DNA of 64,000 nt from an uncultured Granulosicoccus sp. Its GTDB lineage: Bacteria; Pseudomonadota; Gammaproteobacteria; Granulosicoccales; Granulosicoccaceae. This document shows positions 52,994 to 62,083 of the stretch, in pieces. Position numbers and translations under genes: made by a program. Each line of letters opens with the position of its first letter. Within the stretch, counting starts at the first letter, position 1. The stretch covers positions 62,001 through 126,000 of the forward strand of contig CANMQI010000015.1 in assembly GCA_947499955.1 (NCBI GenBank). The letters run 5' to 3'. A model generated the notes under the pieces. It did not search any database. It was not told where the DNA came from and saw only the letters and a list, made by a program, of their open reading frames with translations.

Positions 52994-53322
52994 CAGGCGA
53001 CTTTCGCAAGCACCGCATCGAGATCAAGCAACAGACGACCGTCCTGGACCTTTACCGGGTAGGTCGCTATGCGCCCCTTATCAGCACCTTGTGCCTCACC
53101 GGTTTCCAGTGAAAAGACCCAGTTGTGCAGCGGACAGGTGACCTTGCGATCGTGCACGATGCCCTCGGAAAGCGGCCCCTTCTTGTGAGCGCAGGTGTTG
53201 GACGTGGCAAAAACCTCGGTTTCTGCCGTGCGAAACAGGGCAATGCAACCTGCCTCGGTCTTGACAATACGTGATCCGCGAAGCGGAATATCGTTCAGGG
53301 TACCAATATCAATCCAGCTCAC
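52993..53322 (-). CDS. nirD: Nitrite reductase small subunit NirD
   Basis: 109 residues with a Rieske-type fold: TCAHKKGPLSEG and CPLHNWVFSLETG give the Cys-x-His and Cys-x2-His pairs. Like many longer NirD proteins it keeps these residues, so a 2Fe-2S cluster is possible. Partner of NirB in NAD(P)H-dependent nitrite reduction to ammonia. Overlaps nirB by 4 bp and nasA by 1 bp. Confidence 0.93.
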   Translation of the reverse strand: MSWIDIGTLNDIPLRGSRIVKTEAGCIALFRTAETEVFATSNTCAHKKGPLSEGIVHDRKVTCPLHNWVFSLETGEAQGADKGRIATYPVKVQDGRLLLDLDAVLAKVA

Positions 53323-55754
53323 GTTACGGCCTCCAATGTCAGATCGGCAAGATGTTTGTACTGCTCGGCGCGGTTACTGACATGGTCAGCCCACGGATCC
53401 TTCTGGTAGACGCTCTGGCTGATGTCGAACCGTTCAACCAGCGCCTTGCGGGTATCCGGATCAGACAACTCTTCCTTCACCCAATCCAGACCGACCTTGG
53501 CCACCCACTTGTAGGCACGATCGAGGTATTTGGCATTCTCCCGATAGAGCTGCACGAAAGCGGTCACCCACTCTTCCACTTCTGCCTCTGTGGCAACATC
53601 CACCAGACTCTCTGTCATCTTCACATCCATGCCGGCGGCACCGGCCACACTGATCTGATAGCCGGAATCCACACAGATGATGCCCACATCCTTGCAGGTC
53701 GCCTCGGCACAGTTGCGTGGACAACCCGACACACCCAGTTTGACCTTGTGTGGCGTCCAGGAGCCCCACAGTTTCTTCTCCAGCTTGATACCCAGACCGG
53801 TGCTGTCCTGTGTACCAAAGCGGCACCAGTCCGTACCAACGCAGGTCTTCACCGTGCGCAGTCCCTTGGTATAGCCATGACCCGAGACCATGCCGGCATT
53901 GTTCAGATCCGACCAGATCTCCGGTAGATCCTCTTTCTTGATGCCCAGTAGATCGATTCGTTGTCCGCCGGTGACCTTGACCGCCGCATCGAACTTCTTG
54001 GCCGCATTGGCCACAGCGATCAGCTCGTCCGGCGTTGTCATGCCCCCCCACATGCGAGGCATCACCGAATAAGTGCCGTCCTTCTGGATATTGGCGTGAT
54101 TGCGCTCATTGACGAAACGCGATTGCAGATCGTCCTGATAGTCCAATGGCCAATCCGAGAGCAGGTAGAAGTTGATGGCCGGACGACAGACATGGCAACC
54201 ATTGGGGGTTTTCCAGGCCAGCTCCTGCCAGACAGCTGGCTGCGTTTTCAGTTCCTGCGCCTTGATCAGACGACGCACGTCTTCATGAGTGAGGTCGGTA
54301 CATTTGCAGACGGGCTTCTCGGCCTTGATTTCAAAATCGTCACCCAGGCTGACCGCCAGAACCTGTTCGACCAGGCCGGTGCAGGTACCACAGGAAGCCG
54401 ATGCCTTGGTCTTTGTGCGTACATCATCGAGCGTTGTGACTCCGCCTTCGATGGCCTTGATGATGTCACCCTTGCATACGCCGTTGCAGCCGCAAATCTC
54501 CGCCTCAAGAGGCAATGCTGCAACGGCTGCCAGCGGGTCCGATGCAGCCGCGCCACCCCCTTGAAAGGACGGGCCGAAAATCAGCGTTTCTCGCATCTCT
54601 TCGATGTCGGTGCCATCCTTGATCAAGCCGAAGAACCAGTTGCTGTCCGCGGTATCGCCATACATCACCGCACCAATCAATCGGTCGTTTTCAATGATGA
54701 GTCGTTTGTAGACACGGCGTTTCGGATCACGGAAGACGATGTCCTCACGCCCTTCACCTTCGGCAAAGTCACCCGCGCTGAACAGATCGCAACCGGTAAC
54801 CTTCAGCTTGGTGGAAAGCTCACGCACCGTGAAGACGTCTTCCTTGCCCAGCAAGGTATTGGCAAGCACCTTTGCCTGGTCGTAGAGTGGCGCAACCAGT
54901 CCGAAGATATTCTCGTTGAACTCGACACACTCTCCGACGGCAAAGATGTCGGGGTCAGAGGTGCACATCTGAGCATTGACCTTGATCGCACGGCCCACAT
55001 CCAGACCGGCATCACGACCGACCTGCACAGCCGGCCGGATACCTGCTGCCATGACGACAATATCAGCGGCCAGCTCGGTACCGTCATCGAGCAGTACCTT
55101 TTCCACCTTCCCGTTGCCGATGATTTCCTTGGTATTAGCCTCGGTGATGACCTTGATGCCACGCTTTTCCAGATCCAGCTTCAGCAGGTAACCGGCGGTC
55201 TCATCCAGCTGTCGATCCATCAGATGTCCTGCAATGTGCAAGACAGTGACTTCCATCCCGCGCATGCGCAGGCCGGCCGCCGCCTCGAGACCCAGCAGAC
55301 CTCCGCCAATGACAACCGCTGAAGATCCACGAATGGCAGAGGCGTCGATCATGGCGTCCGTGTCTTCAAGATCACGGTAACCGACCACACCGGGCAGATC
55401 ATGACCGGGAATGGGGATGATGAAGGGCGAAGAACCGGTTGCCAGGATCAACTTGTCGTAAGGGACTTCTCCCTTCTCGCCGATGACAACCTTGCGCTCA
55501 CGATCGACCCCGGTCACCCGCTCGCCAAAGCGTGTGGTGATGTTGTTGTCGGCGTACCAGTTATCGTCATGAGTGACGATTTCCTCGAAACTTCTGTCAC
55601 CCGCCAGAACCGGTGAGAGCATGATGCGGTTGTAGTTGCCACGTGGCTCGGCATTGAAGATCGTGACGTCGAAGGCATCAGGATCAGACTCGTGGATATG
55701 CTCCAGCATACGACCCGAGGCCATTCCTGCGCCGATAATGACCATTTTCTGCAT
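53319..55754 (-). CDS. nirB: Nitrite reductase large subunit NirB
   Basis: 811 residues. N-terminal FAD/NAD domain (VIIGAGMASGRMLEH, GGGLLGLEAAAGLRMRGMEV), BFD-like [2Fe-2S] region (CGCNGVCKGDII ... ASCGTCTGLV) with a second similar motif, and C-terminal siroheme/[4Fe-4S] domain (TCVGTDWCRFGTQDS, GVSGCPRNCAEATCKDVG). Catalyses six-electron reduction of nitrite to ammonium in the cytoplasm. Start at 55754 chosen from gggag upstream and MQKMVIIG; the frame is open to 55874. It follows the GAF gene by 13 bp. Confidence 0.96.
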   Translation of the reverse strand: MQKMVIIGAGMASGRMLEHIHESDPDAFDVTIFNAEPRGNYNRIMLSPVLAGDRSFEEIVTHDDNWYADNNITTRFGERVTGVDRERKVVIGEKGEVPYDKLILATGSSPFIIPIPGHDLPGVVGYRDLEDTDAMIDASAIRGSSAVVIGGGLLGLEAAAGLRMRGMEVTVLHIAGHLMDRQLDETAGYLLKLDLEKRGIKVITEANTKEIIGNGKVEKVLLDDGTELAADIVVMAAGIRPAVQVGRDAGLDVGRAIKVNAQMCTSDPDIFAVGECVEFNENIFGLVAPLYDQAKVLANTLLGKEDVFTVRELSTKLKVTGCDLFSAGDFAEGEGREDIVFRDPKRRVYKRLIIENDRLIGAVMYGDTADSNWFFGLIKDGTDIEEMRETLIFGPSFQGGGAAASDPLAAVAALPLEAEICGCNGVCKGDIIKAIEGGVTTLDDVRTKTKASASCGTCTGLVEQVLAVSLGDDFEIKAEKPVCKCTDLTHEDVRRLIKAQELKTQPAVWQELAWKTPNGCHVCRPAINFYLLSDWPLDYQDDLQSRFVNERNHANIQKDGTYSVMPRMWGGMTTPDELIAVANAAKKFDAAVKVTGGQRIDLLGIKKEDLPEIWSDLNNAGMVSGHGYTKGLRTVKTCVGTDWCRFGTQDSTGLGIKLEKKLWGSWTPHKVKLGVSGCPRNCAEATCKDVGIICVDSGYQISVAGAAGMDVKMTESLVDVATEAEVEEWVTAFVQLYRENAKYLDRAYKWVAKVGLDWVKEELSDPDTRKALVERFDISQSVYQKDPWADHVSNRAEQYKHLADLTLEAVT

Positions 55755-55767
55755 GAAATTCTCCCTC

Positions 55768-56712
55768 TCAGAGGTAGCAGGCGACGACATAGGCCAGGTC
55801 GGCCTCGCGGTAAATCGGCAGAGCGAACATCGAGGTATAACCTGCTGGCAAGCCGGCACCCTCTCGCTGAACATACGGCAGGCCTGTCCCCAACACCTGT
55901 CCGATGGGACCTTTCCAGGCGTGGGCCATGGGTGGGTCTACCGGTGGATTCTGTTGCGCCCAGAGAGCCCCTTCGCGTTCGCAGAGGCCGTCGATCAGTT
56001 GTGCCTGACGCGTTGCGCCAACGCATTCGGGGCGAGCATCCCAGATCTCGAAACGGTGTGCGATGGGCGTGTTCGGTGCGGACAACAGGGTCAGCACGAC
56101 GACATTGTCATCCGGCGTCGGGATAGGCAGACCCAGACCGATCTTGAAACCGGCCGCGGCTGCCTGCTCACTGCGCATGAAGCTGCCAAGACGTGCAATG
56201 TCGCGTTTGAGTATCGGTGTATTGGCTGACCAGACACCACCGGGCAAGCCCTGACCATGACTGAAAACCATGTCCTGACTCGCAGCTTCGAACTCCTTGG
56301 CGCTGCCGTAATAGCCTTCGACAAGCGTCAGGCGCTCTTGCATGTATTCCCAGACTTCGATGGCACCCATGTGATCCGCATCTGCGCTGCAGAACAGCAC
56401 CAGCACGGCTTTCAGGGTGTCTTCGGCAAAAACGGGAATGGCCACGGCGCTGGTCAGCCCGGCCTCAGTCGCCGCTTCCACGCGCTTGAAGTAGGAACCA
56501 TCGAATTCCTTCAGAACAATCGGCTTGCCGCTCTCCCACACTTTGCCAGGCAAGCCTTCACCCTTGGCAAAACTCTCGGCAACCGAGGCCTCGGCAAAGG
56601 CAGGTGAATGAACGTAATCCCCCTTGGCATGAACCAGCCTGCCCTCTTTCGGTACCCAGACCTCTGCCACTCTGACAAAGGTATCCGGTACGGGGTCTGC
56701 ATTAATGTTCAT
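55768..56712 (-). CDS. Tandem GAF-domain protein at the head of the nitrite/nitrate reductase operon
   Basis: 314 residues, two GAF-like domains (~15-155 and ~165-314). Motifs repeat between them: GEGLPGKVWESGKPIVLKE with SAVAIPVF, and GQGLPGGVWSANTPILKRD with IGLGLPIP. A third, partial set (GTGLPYVQREGAGLPAGYT) is near the C-terminus. No output domain or membrane segment. The ATG at 56712 has aaggga upstream. As first gene of the operon with nirB, nirD and nasA, it may sense a nitrogen oxide, redox state or 2-oxoglutarate-like signal. This is inference from position. Confidence 0.75.
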   Translation of the reverse strand: MNINADPVPDTFVRVAEVWVPKEGRLVHAKGDYVHSPAFAEASVAESFAKGEGLPGKVWESGKPIVLKEFDGSYFKRVEAATEAGLTSAVAIPVFAEDTLKAVLVLFCSADADHMGAIEVWEYMQERLTLVEGYYGSAKEFEAASQDMVFSHGQGLPGGVWSANTPILKRDIARLGSFMRSEQAAAAGFKIGLGLPIPTPDDNVVVLTLLSAPNTPIAHRFEIWDARPECVGATRQAQLIDGLCEREGALWAQQNPPVDPPMAHAWKGPIGQVLGTGLPYVQREGAGLPAGYTSMFALPIYREADLAYVVACYL

Positions 56713-57199
56713 GAAGTGTTCCCTTGCAAGCTGACATGAAGTCTGGGTGGCGATCACGCCACACCAACCGTCGCCGCCCGGGCTTTGGATCAACAAGAGG
56801 GTCGATGGTCTTGAACGCCTCGGCTATGCTACAGACGGCCATGGCTTGCATCCGCTGCCAATTTCGCAGCGCATCGCTGCATAAATTGCAGCAGGCAGCG
56901 TCTGCGAAGGTTGACAAAACGCTGATCAGCGTGGATACAGAGGGTTTCAAGGCTCATCCAGCTCGGCCACCTCCATGGGGGATGGCGTTACTGCGTGTCG
57001 GCTCTCACCCTCGTTCGGCAGGTTTCATGTGACGAGCGGGTGGGTCGATCATGCTCGAATCGCTCCCTGCCATGCGCTATCATGAGAAACATCAATCGAT
57101 ACCTGACAAGCACACCTGATACAAACCGTGACAAGGCCTGGCATGTCCAATGCCTGACTCCGCACTCACACAACACACAATCGACAAGGTCAAATCGTC
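56713..57199. other. Divergent intergenic region before the nirB operon
   Basis: 487 bp between the GAF gene (leftward) and a lipoprotein gene (rightward). It contains a hairpin (gtggcg-atca-cgccac, 56747-56762) and the 8-bp palindrome gcccgggc (56776-56783) in the leader of the leftward operon. A rightward frame at 56724-57032 looks like chance. No NtrC site comparable to that at 46601 was found. Confidence 0.55.
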
Positions 57200-58624
57200 A
57201 TGAAGACACCGCAGCTCTATACACCGCTTGCACTATTGACCGCTACGCTGGCATTGGCAGCCTGTAGTGATAGTGGCAATGGACCCACTGGAGGCAGCGC
57301 CGGCCTGGGCGTTGGCGACTCGCTCACCGGCGTGCCGGCTTCAGAAGCCAGCGAACTGGAAATTCGGCAGAAGGCAGCCACCAATGCCTCACGCGCCCTT
57401 GGCATCAATCTGAGTGATGCCTTCAGCACACAGGTAGTCGATACCGAGATAGGGGAAACAATAGAAGACCCTGACAGCATCGATGAGGAGGTTGATGGTT
57501 TCATGCAGATCGCACTCGGCCTTGATGACAGCAATGCCGACATCGTGCGTGACGGCAATCTCATCACGATAGATCTGGACGAGAATGCGCTCTGCGATGC
57601 AGCGTTTACCGACCGTGCAGCCTTCATCGACGACTATGAAGAGTGCCTTCTGGTCACACAGCAGCTCATGGTCGAGGTGGATGCGATCACCGACGACACC
57701 GGGCGCATCCGGTTCCTTTTTCAGGACCAGCCTGTGGTGTCCATTGCCTATGCACCTGGCCTCGGCAGCTACGAATTGTCTCTGCCGGGCTACTACCAGC
57801 TGACAAGCTACGTCAGCAATCTGCGAGGATTGGAAGGATCCGCTCCCGAGACACTGACTGGCGCCCTGCTCGTGGAAGCCGAACTGGAGGGCAGCGATGA
57901 GGCCGTGACAGCCGCACGCCTGTCACTACGCATCAGCCAGGCGCTGCGCATTGCCGACAGTGCGAACGGTACCGACATCGCGATCGGGCAATCGGAAATT
58001 CTGAGCCTGCAGGTCAATGACGATGAGACGGTCAGTGTATCGACAGACATGGGAGCCATCAACGCCATGTTCGATGTGACAAGCCAGAGCGGTTCGTCCG
58101 ATGGCTTCAACACGACAGAAACCTTCGAGCAGACATCCATCGCGCTGGCCGTGTCCGCCATCACGGCACAATTGAACATCGGAGCCAATGGTCAGAGCCT
58201 TCAACTGCGCAACGCCGGGTTCGGCAATTCTCCCTTGAGCCTGCAGATTGACGGTGAACAGGCCGTCTCCCTGACACTGAATGATGTGTCCATGACTCTG
58301 TCGCCTGAGTCACTCGATTTTGACAGCGACATGACCCTGGGCCTCATGCTCGGCAACACCCTCGCCTCAGCCCTCATCGGCAATGAATCGGAACAGGGCA
58401 ATGCCAGCGTCAATGCATCCGTGTCAATCCCGAGCGGTTCAAGCATGATAGGGCAGGAAAACGGATCCATACGTCTCGACAGCGGTTCGGTATCGGTACA
58501 GGTGTCGGCTACTGGCGATGCAGGCAGCACCAATCAGTCCTTCGATGCCAGCGCAGGTCAGTGCTTCGACACCGGGGACGAGGACCTTGGCGCGCTGCAA
58601 TTGGTTGATTGCGATCCGCTATAG
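57200..58624 (+). CDS. Lipoprotein of unknown function
   Basis: 474 residues. Signal peptide with lipobox LALAAC (Cys22), then a Gly/Ser linker. The body is acidic and rich in Ser, Asp and Leu, with many amphipathic stretches; two cysteine pairs (CDAAFTD/EECLL near 137-153 and QCFDTG/LVDCDPL at the end) may form disulfides. I see no known domain. The start ATG has agg upstream. It is alone, with a strong terminator after it. Probably an outer-membrane or periplasmic lipoprotein. Confidence 0.72.
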   Translation: MKTPQLYTPLALLTATLALAACSDSGNGPTGGSAGLGVGDSLTGVPASEASELEIRQKAATNASRALGINLSDAFSTQVVDTEIGETIEDPDSIDEEVDGFMQIALGLDDSNADIVRDGNLITIDLDENALCDAAFTDRAAFIDDYEECLLVTQQLMVEVDAITDDTGRIRFLFQDQPVVSIAYAPGLGSYELSLPGYYQLTSYVSNLRGLEGSAPETLTGALLVEAELEGSDEAVTAARLSLRISQALRIADSANGTDIAIGQSEILSLQVNDDETVSVSTDMGAINAMFDVTSQSGSSDGFNTTETFEQTSIALAVSAITAQLNIGANGQSLQLRNAGFGNSPLSLQIDGEQAVSLTLNDVSMTLSPESLDFDSDMTLGLMLGNTLASALIGNESEQGNASVNASVSIPSGSSMIGQENGSIRLDSGSVSVQVSATGDAGSTNQSFDASAGQCFDTGDEDLGALQLVDCDPL

Positions 58625-58637
58625 TCCTGATATTGCA

Positions 58638-58684
58638 GGAAAGCCGACACGGCAGTTTGCACGATCCTGCCGTTGTCGGTTTCC
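58638..58684. terminator. Strong bidirectional terminator
   Basis: ggaaa-gccgacacggcag pairs with ctgccgttgtcgg-tttcc: about 17 bp with two single-base bulges and an 11-nt loop. It lies between convergent genes, and the stem base gives a short T run on one side and A run on the other. Confidence 0.8.
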
Positions 58685-58708
58685 GGGATCAGACCAGGAG
58701 CCCGGCCA

Positions 58709-59572
58709 TCAAACTACCTTGTGCTTGTCCTGCTGATCGAAGAATGACGCTGTCTTTGGTTTCTGAGGCAGCTTCATCTCGAACTGCTTTGACCTGACCG
58801 TGTTAGTGCGTTCGCCACGCACCATCAGGCCTTCATGTTCGGTAGGCATGGGGTTCGCCGCGTACGGCACGGCATCCTCGGCCGAATACACACAGATGAA
58901 GAGGTTTCTGGAGTTTGACGACAGGTTGGGTGCGGAGCCATGCAGCAAGCGTGTATGCATCAGGCAGACCGAGCCAGCCGGTCCGATACAGCGAACCGCT
59001 TTCGCCTGACAATCTTCGGCCAGTTCGTTATCTACCGAGCCGGTAAACACACCGTCGTGCCACAGATCGTGAATAGGACCCGTGTGAGAACCCGGCAGCA
59101 CCTCCAGAGGGCCATTTTCCTCGGTCACCTCATCCACCATCAGCAAAGCGGTAATCAGATCGTCATTGGAGTGTGGCGTGAACGGGAAATCCTGATGCCA
59201 CTTGACCGCCGTGGTGCCACCCGGCAGTTTGGCATTAATTTTCGAATGATGGAATTTCACGTTCGGACCAATCAGGTCGGCGACCACGTCGGTCATGCCG
59301 CTGTCTGCCATGGCATCGAAATAGGCCTGTGATACCTCGATGGGTGCATTGACTCGCCGCAGGCCCGGCTTGTCTGCCGTGTGCCCCGGCTCGATATCAA
59401 ACCGCGCTCGTCCATCAACCGCCTCGCCGTACGGGTCGTTGTGCGCCCGGCTCTCCTCCACCCATGCCGCGAAGTCCTCTTTCATGGCCTGCAGGTTTTC
59501 CTGGCTGACCACATTTTCAACCAGCAGGTATCCATCCTTCCAGAACTGCGCTTTCTGTTGTTCGTTCAGCAT
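58709..59572 (-). CDS. Phytanoyl-CoA dioxygenase (PhyH)-family protein
   Basis: 287 residues, Fe(II)/2-oxoglutarate oxygenase fold. Metal ligands HQD (in AVKWHQDFPFTPH) and the distal His in TRLLHGSAPN are present, and the Arg of SSNSRNLFICVY would bind 2-oxoglutarate. ENGPLEVLPGSHTGPI is the family motif between them. Substrate unknown; PhyH proteins hydroxylate many small molecules. Start at 59572 chosen from gggag upstream; the open frame to 59626 lacks one. Divergent from a LysR regulator, its likely controller. Confidence 0.9.
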   Translation of the reverse strand: MLNEQQKAQFWKDGYLLVENVVSQENLQAMKEDFAAWVEESRAHNDPYGEAVDGRARFDIEPGHTADKPGLRRVNAPIEVSQAYFDAMADSGMTDVVADLIGPNVKFHHSKINAKLPGGTTAVKWHQDFPFTPHSNDDLITALLMVDEVTEENGPLEVLPGSHTGPIHDLWHDGVFTGSVDNELAEDCQAKAVRCIGPAGSVCLMHTRLLHGSAPNLSSNSRNLFICVYSAEDAVPYAANPMPTEHEGLMVRGERTNTVRSKQFEMKLPQKPKTASFFDQQDKHKVV

Positions 59573-59678
59573 GAGTTGCTCCCGGTGCGATGTGGGTGAA
59601 GTTTGATCCCGTGGAGACAGTATCAATCGGCTAAGATAGTTTCAAATTGTTTTAAGTTGCCCTCAAACCAGGTAAAAC

Positions 59679-60581
59679 ATGGTCAAGCTGACGTTGAAAC
59701 AATGCCAATATTTTCTGGCGGTGGCGCAGCAAGGGGGCATTGCGCAGGCAGCGCGGGTACTCCACATCTCCCAACCCGCGGTCTCGCAGGCCATCGAAAA
59801 GCTGGAAGACATCTGTGGATTGCAACTACTGCTACGCCACCACGCCAGGGGCACGGAGCTCACACCACAAGGTCGCGCCTTTCTGGTATCAGCCCGGAAA
59901 CTGATCGCAAGCGCCCGGCAGACCGAGTTGCAGGCCAGAGCCATTGCCGCCAATCAGGCAGGCACCATTCGATTCGGCTGCTTTCATACTCTGGCCCCTT
60001 ATCATCTTGCCGGACTGATCAGCGCACACCGCCAGATACAGGCCGATATCCACATCATTCCTTCGGAGCTGCTGCAGGATGAGCTCATCGCCCAGGTTCA
60101 GCATGGCGAGCTGGACCTGGCGTTGACCTATGACATGTCCCTGCCGACAGAGTCGCTGCGCGTGGAGCATCTGCAACTGCTGACACCCTTTGTCCTGCTC
60201 GACAAACACCATGCATTGGCCAGACGGAAGAAGCTGTCCCTGCAGGCACTTGCAGACGAGCCTTATGTCATGTTCGAAGGTCCCTCGAGTCGGCGTTATT
60301 TCGAGAAGGTTCTCAACTCACAAGGCATACAACCCGACATTGCCTTTGCCGGAAAATCCATGGAGTCGGTGCGCAGTGCCGTTGCCAATGGTTTCGGATA
60401 CTCGCTGGCAGTCATGCCGACAACCCACACGTACACTCATGATGGCGGCCATGTCGTCAGCATACCGCTTGCCGACGACTTGGAGCCTCTGTCCGTGGTA
60501 TTGATCTGCAAGGCCGGCACTCGCGAATCAGCACTGATAGAGAATTTCATTGCATTCTGCAAGTCCCGATTCCATCACTGA
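59679..60581 (+). CDS. LysR-family regulator divergent from the PhyH gene
   Basis: 300 residues. DNA-binding domain LTLKQCQYFLAVAQQGGIAQ, HISQPAVSQAIEKLED, then an effector domain (GTIRFGCFHTLAPYHLAGLI, LALTYDMSLPTESL). The arrangement with the divergent PhyH gene (106 bp between the starts) suggests it regulates that gene. The AT-rich stretch just before its start, with repeated TTT and AAA, may hold the operator, but no clean dyad is visible. Confidence 0.9.
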   Translation: MVKLTLKQCQYFLAVAQQGGIAQAARVLHISQPAVSQAIEKLEDICGLQLLLRHHARGTELTPQGRAFLVSARKLIASARQTELQARAIAANQAGTIRFGCFHTLAPYHLAGLISAHRQIQADIHIIPSELLQDELIAQVQHGELDLALTYDMSLPTESLRVEHLQLLTPFVLLDKHHALARRKKLSLQALADEPYVMFEGPSSRRYFEKVLNSQGIQPDIAFAGKSMESVRSAVANGFGYSLAVMPTTHTYTHDGGHVVSIPLADDLEPLSVVLICKAGTRESALIENFIAFCKSRFHH

Positions 60582-60592
60582 TGATGAACGCG

Positions 60593-60653
60593 GAACCGGA
60601 AGTATCTGCAACAGCGCACGGTTGATTCAATAGTGTCGATCAACCGCCGGTTC
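60593..60653. terminator. Two-part hairpin between convergent genes
   Basis: cggttgat (60619-60626) pairs with atcaaccg (60639-60646), and right at its base gaaccgg (60593-60599) pairs with ccggttc (60647-60653). The structure includes the stop codon of the leftward lipoprotein and probably ends both genes. Confidence 0.6.
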
Positions 60654-61164
60654 TGGAAAATTCGATGATCGCCGTACAGCCGTTGTTACCGAATTCTGCA
60701 ACAGCGTTCGTGAAACGGCCTTTCCCTTTTTCCAGGTTGCCGTAGACAATCATGGTCTGCTTGGCAAGACTCAGGCTTCGGTCGGAACCTGCCGCCTCCT
60801 TGGCAACGCTCTTCACGGGAATGTCGAACCTGAAATCCCCTGTGGAGCTGACAAAAGCCTTTTCCCTTGACCCTCTGAGATTATTCTTGGCAGCCCCGTC
60901 AGCCACCCGCAGCGTGAAGTTCCACGGTGATCCATCGCAGTTGGCAATCCAGTTTCCCGGCATGGGTTGTCGTCCGGCCGACTTCTGCACCTCGGCAAGC
61001 CATGTACCGTCAAATTTTCCGCTCTGATCCTTGCTGGACTCCTTGACTTGCGAGGACACATTCGACACGCAAGACGTCAATGTCAATGCGCACAGACTGG
61101 CTGACAACACGACGGAATATCTGCCGATTGCAGGGCGGATGCTTGGGCTCAGCGTCATGCTCAT
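60640..61164 (-). CDS. Small lipoprotein of unknown function
   Basis: 174 residues. Signal with lipobox LTLTSC (Cys32; the n-region is long, and ATGs at residues 1 and 3 are possible). The mature part starts VSNVSSQVKESSKDQSG, then a compact beta-rich domain: FDGTWLAEVQKS, NWIANCDGSPWNFTLRVADG, FRFDIPV and YGNLEKGKGRFTNAV, closing with NNGCTAIIEFSR. The two cysteines (NCDG, NGCT) could pair. It looks like small proteins seen as hypothetical in marine gammaproteobacteria, but I do not recognise a family. Confidence 0.7.
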   Translation of the reverse strand: MSMTLSPSIRPAIGRYSVVLSASLCALTLTSCVSNVSSQVKESSKDQSGKFDGTWLAEVQKSAGRQPMPGNWIANCDGSPWNFTLRVADGAAKNNLRGSREKAFVSSTGDFRFDIPVKSVAKEAAGSDRSLSLAKQTMIVYGNLEKGKGRFTNAVAEFGNNGCTAIIEFSRTGG

Positions 61165-61346
61165 TGTCTTTTCCTGTCATGATGGGTTCGTCCTTGTTAA
61201 CGAACCGCTGTCATGAATTTAACAGCTTCGGAGAAAATATTTTCAGGACCAGAAATTCGCGAGTCGATTCAAACGCTCCGAATACCTGCGCAGACGATAG
61301 ATAATGCCTGAAAGTACACAGCAGCCCTGGTGGACTCAAGCCATCG

Positions 61347-61946
61347 TCACGACACAAGGCTTGCGGCAATCAACAACATGACAAGTCCGATGACCACATC
61401 CAGTACGCGCCAGGCCAGCGGTCGGGCAAACAAGGGTTGCAGCAAGCGCGCGCCGTATCCAAGTGAGAAGAAGAACAGGAAGGAGGCGCAGACAGCGCCA
61501 AGGGCAAACGACGCACGATGCGCTGCGTACTTCACCGAAGCCGCTCCCAGCAAGACCAGCGTATCCAGATAGACGTGCGGGTTCAGCCAGGTCAGTGCCA
61601 GGCAGGTGGCCAGTGCCACCTTCCACGATGGCGCTGCTCGCTCGGCCGCCTCCAGCGCGCCTGCGCCGCGCCACGCAGAACGAAACGCCAGCACCGCATA
61701 GCCCATCAGAAATGCCGCACCGCCATAGCGAGCCACGGGGCCTATCCAGGGGGAATGCTCGACCAGCTCACCAAAACCATAGACCCCGGCAGTGATCAGC
61801 AAGGCATCACTGAGCGCGCAGGTGAAGCAGATCAGCAGGACATGTTCGCCGCGCAGTCCCTGACGCAGCACGAAGGCATTCTGGGAACCGATGGCAATGA
61901 TGAGGCTGGCGCCGAGAAGGAAACCGGCGGCGGTAGCTGCGAACAT
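61347..61946 (-). CDS. argO: Arginine exporter ArgO (LysE family)
   Basis: 199 residues with about six membrane helices. ASLIIAIGSQNAFVLRQGLR in the first helix and LALTWLNPHVYLDTLVLLG are the LysE/ArgO signatures. It exports L-arginine, and the analogue canavanine in E. coli. Divergent from an ArgP-type regulator with 137 bp between, the classical argO/argP arrangement, so arginine-dependent activation by ArgP is likely. Confidence 0.92.
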   Translation of the reverse strand: MFAATAAGFLLGASLIIAIGSQNAFVLRQGLRGEHVLLICFTCALSDALLITAGVYGFGELVEHSPWIGPVARYGGAAFLMGYAVLAFRSAWRGAGALEAAERAAPSWKVALATCLALTWLNPHVYLDTLVLLGAASVKYAAHRASFALGAVCASFLFFFSLGYGARLLQPLFARPLAWRVLDVVIGLVMLLIAASLVS

Positions 61947-62031
61947 GGGAAGTCGTGATCAGTGAGAATAGGAGAGAGGGGTGATTCTTGCCGATTCAGC
62001 TACATTAGCCAAACGATATTCTCTTCACTGA

Positions 62032-62048
62032 ATTAAGCGATACTTAAT
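62032..62048. promoter_or_regulatory. Dyad ATTAAG-N5-CTTAAT between argO and argP
   Basis: Perfect 6-bp inverted repeat with a 5-bp centre in the argO/argP intergenic region, ~35 bp before argP. Size and AT content fit a LysR-type (T-N11-A like) site, so it is the best ArgP operator candidate here. Confidence 0.45.
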
Positions 62049-62083
62049 CGGCGGTAGTTCTGCCGCGACGCCGATGTTCCATC

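Noticed and set aside
56724-57032. A 102-codon rightward frame upstream of the nirB operon.
   Set aside because: Arg/Ser/Ala-rich sequence without a domain or ribosome site, placed across the leader of the leftward operon; looks like chance.
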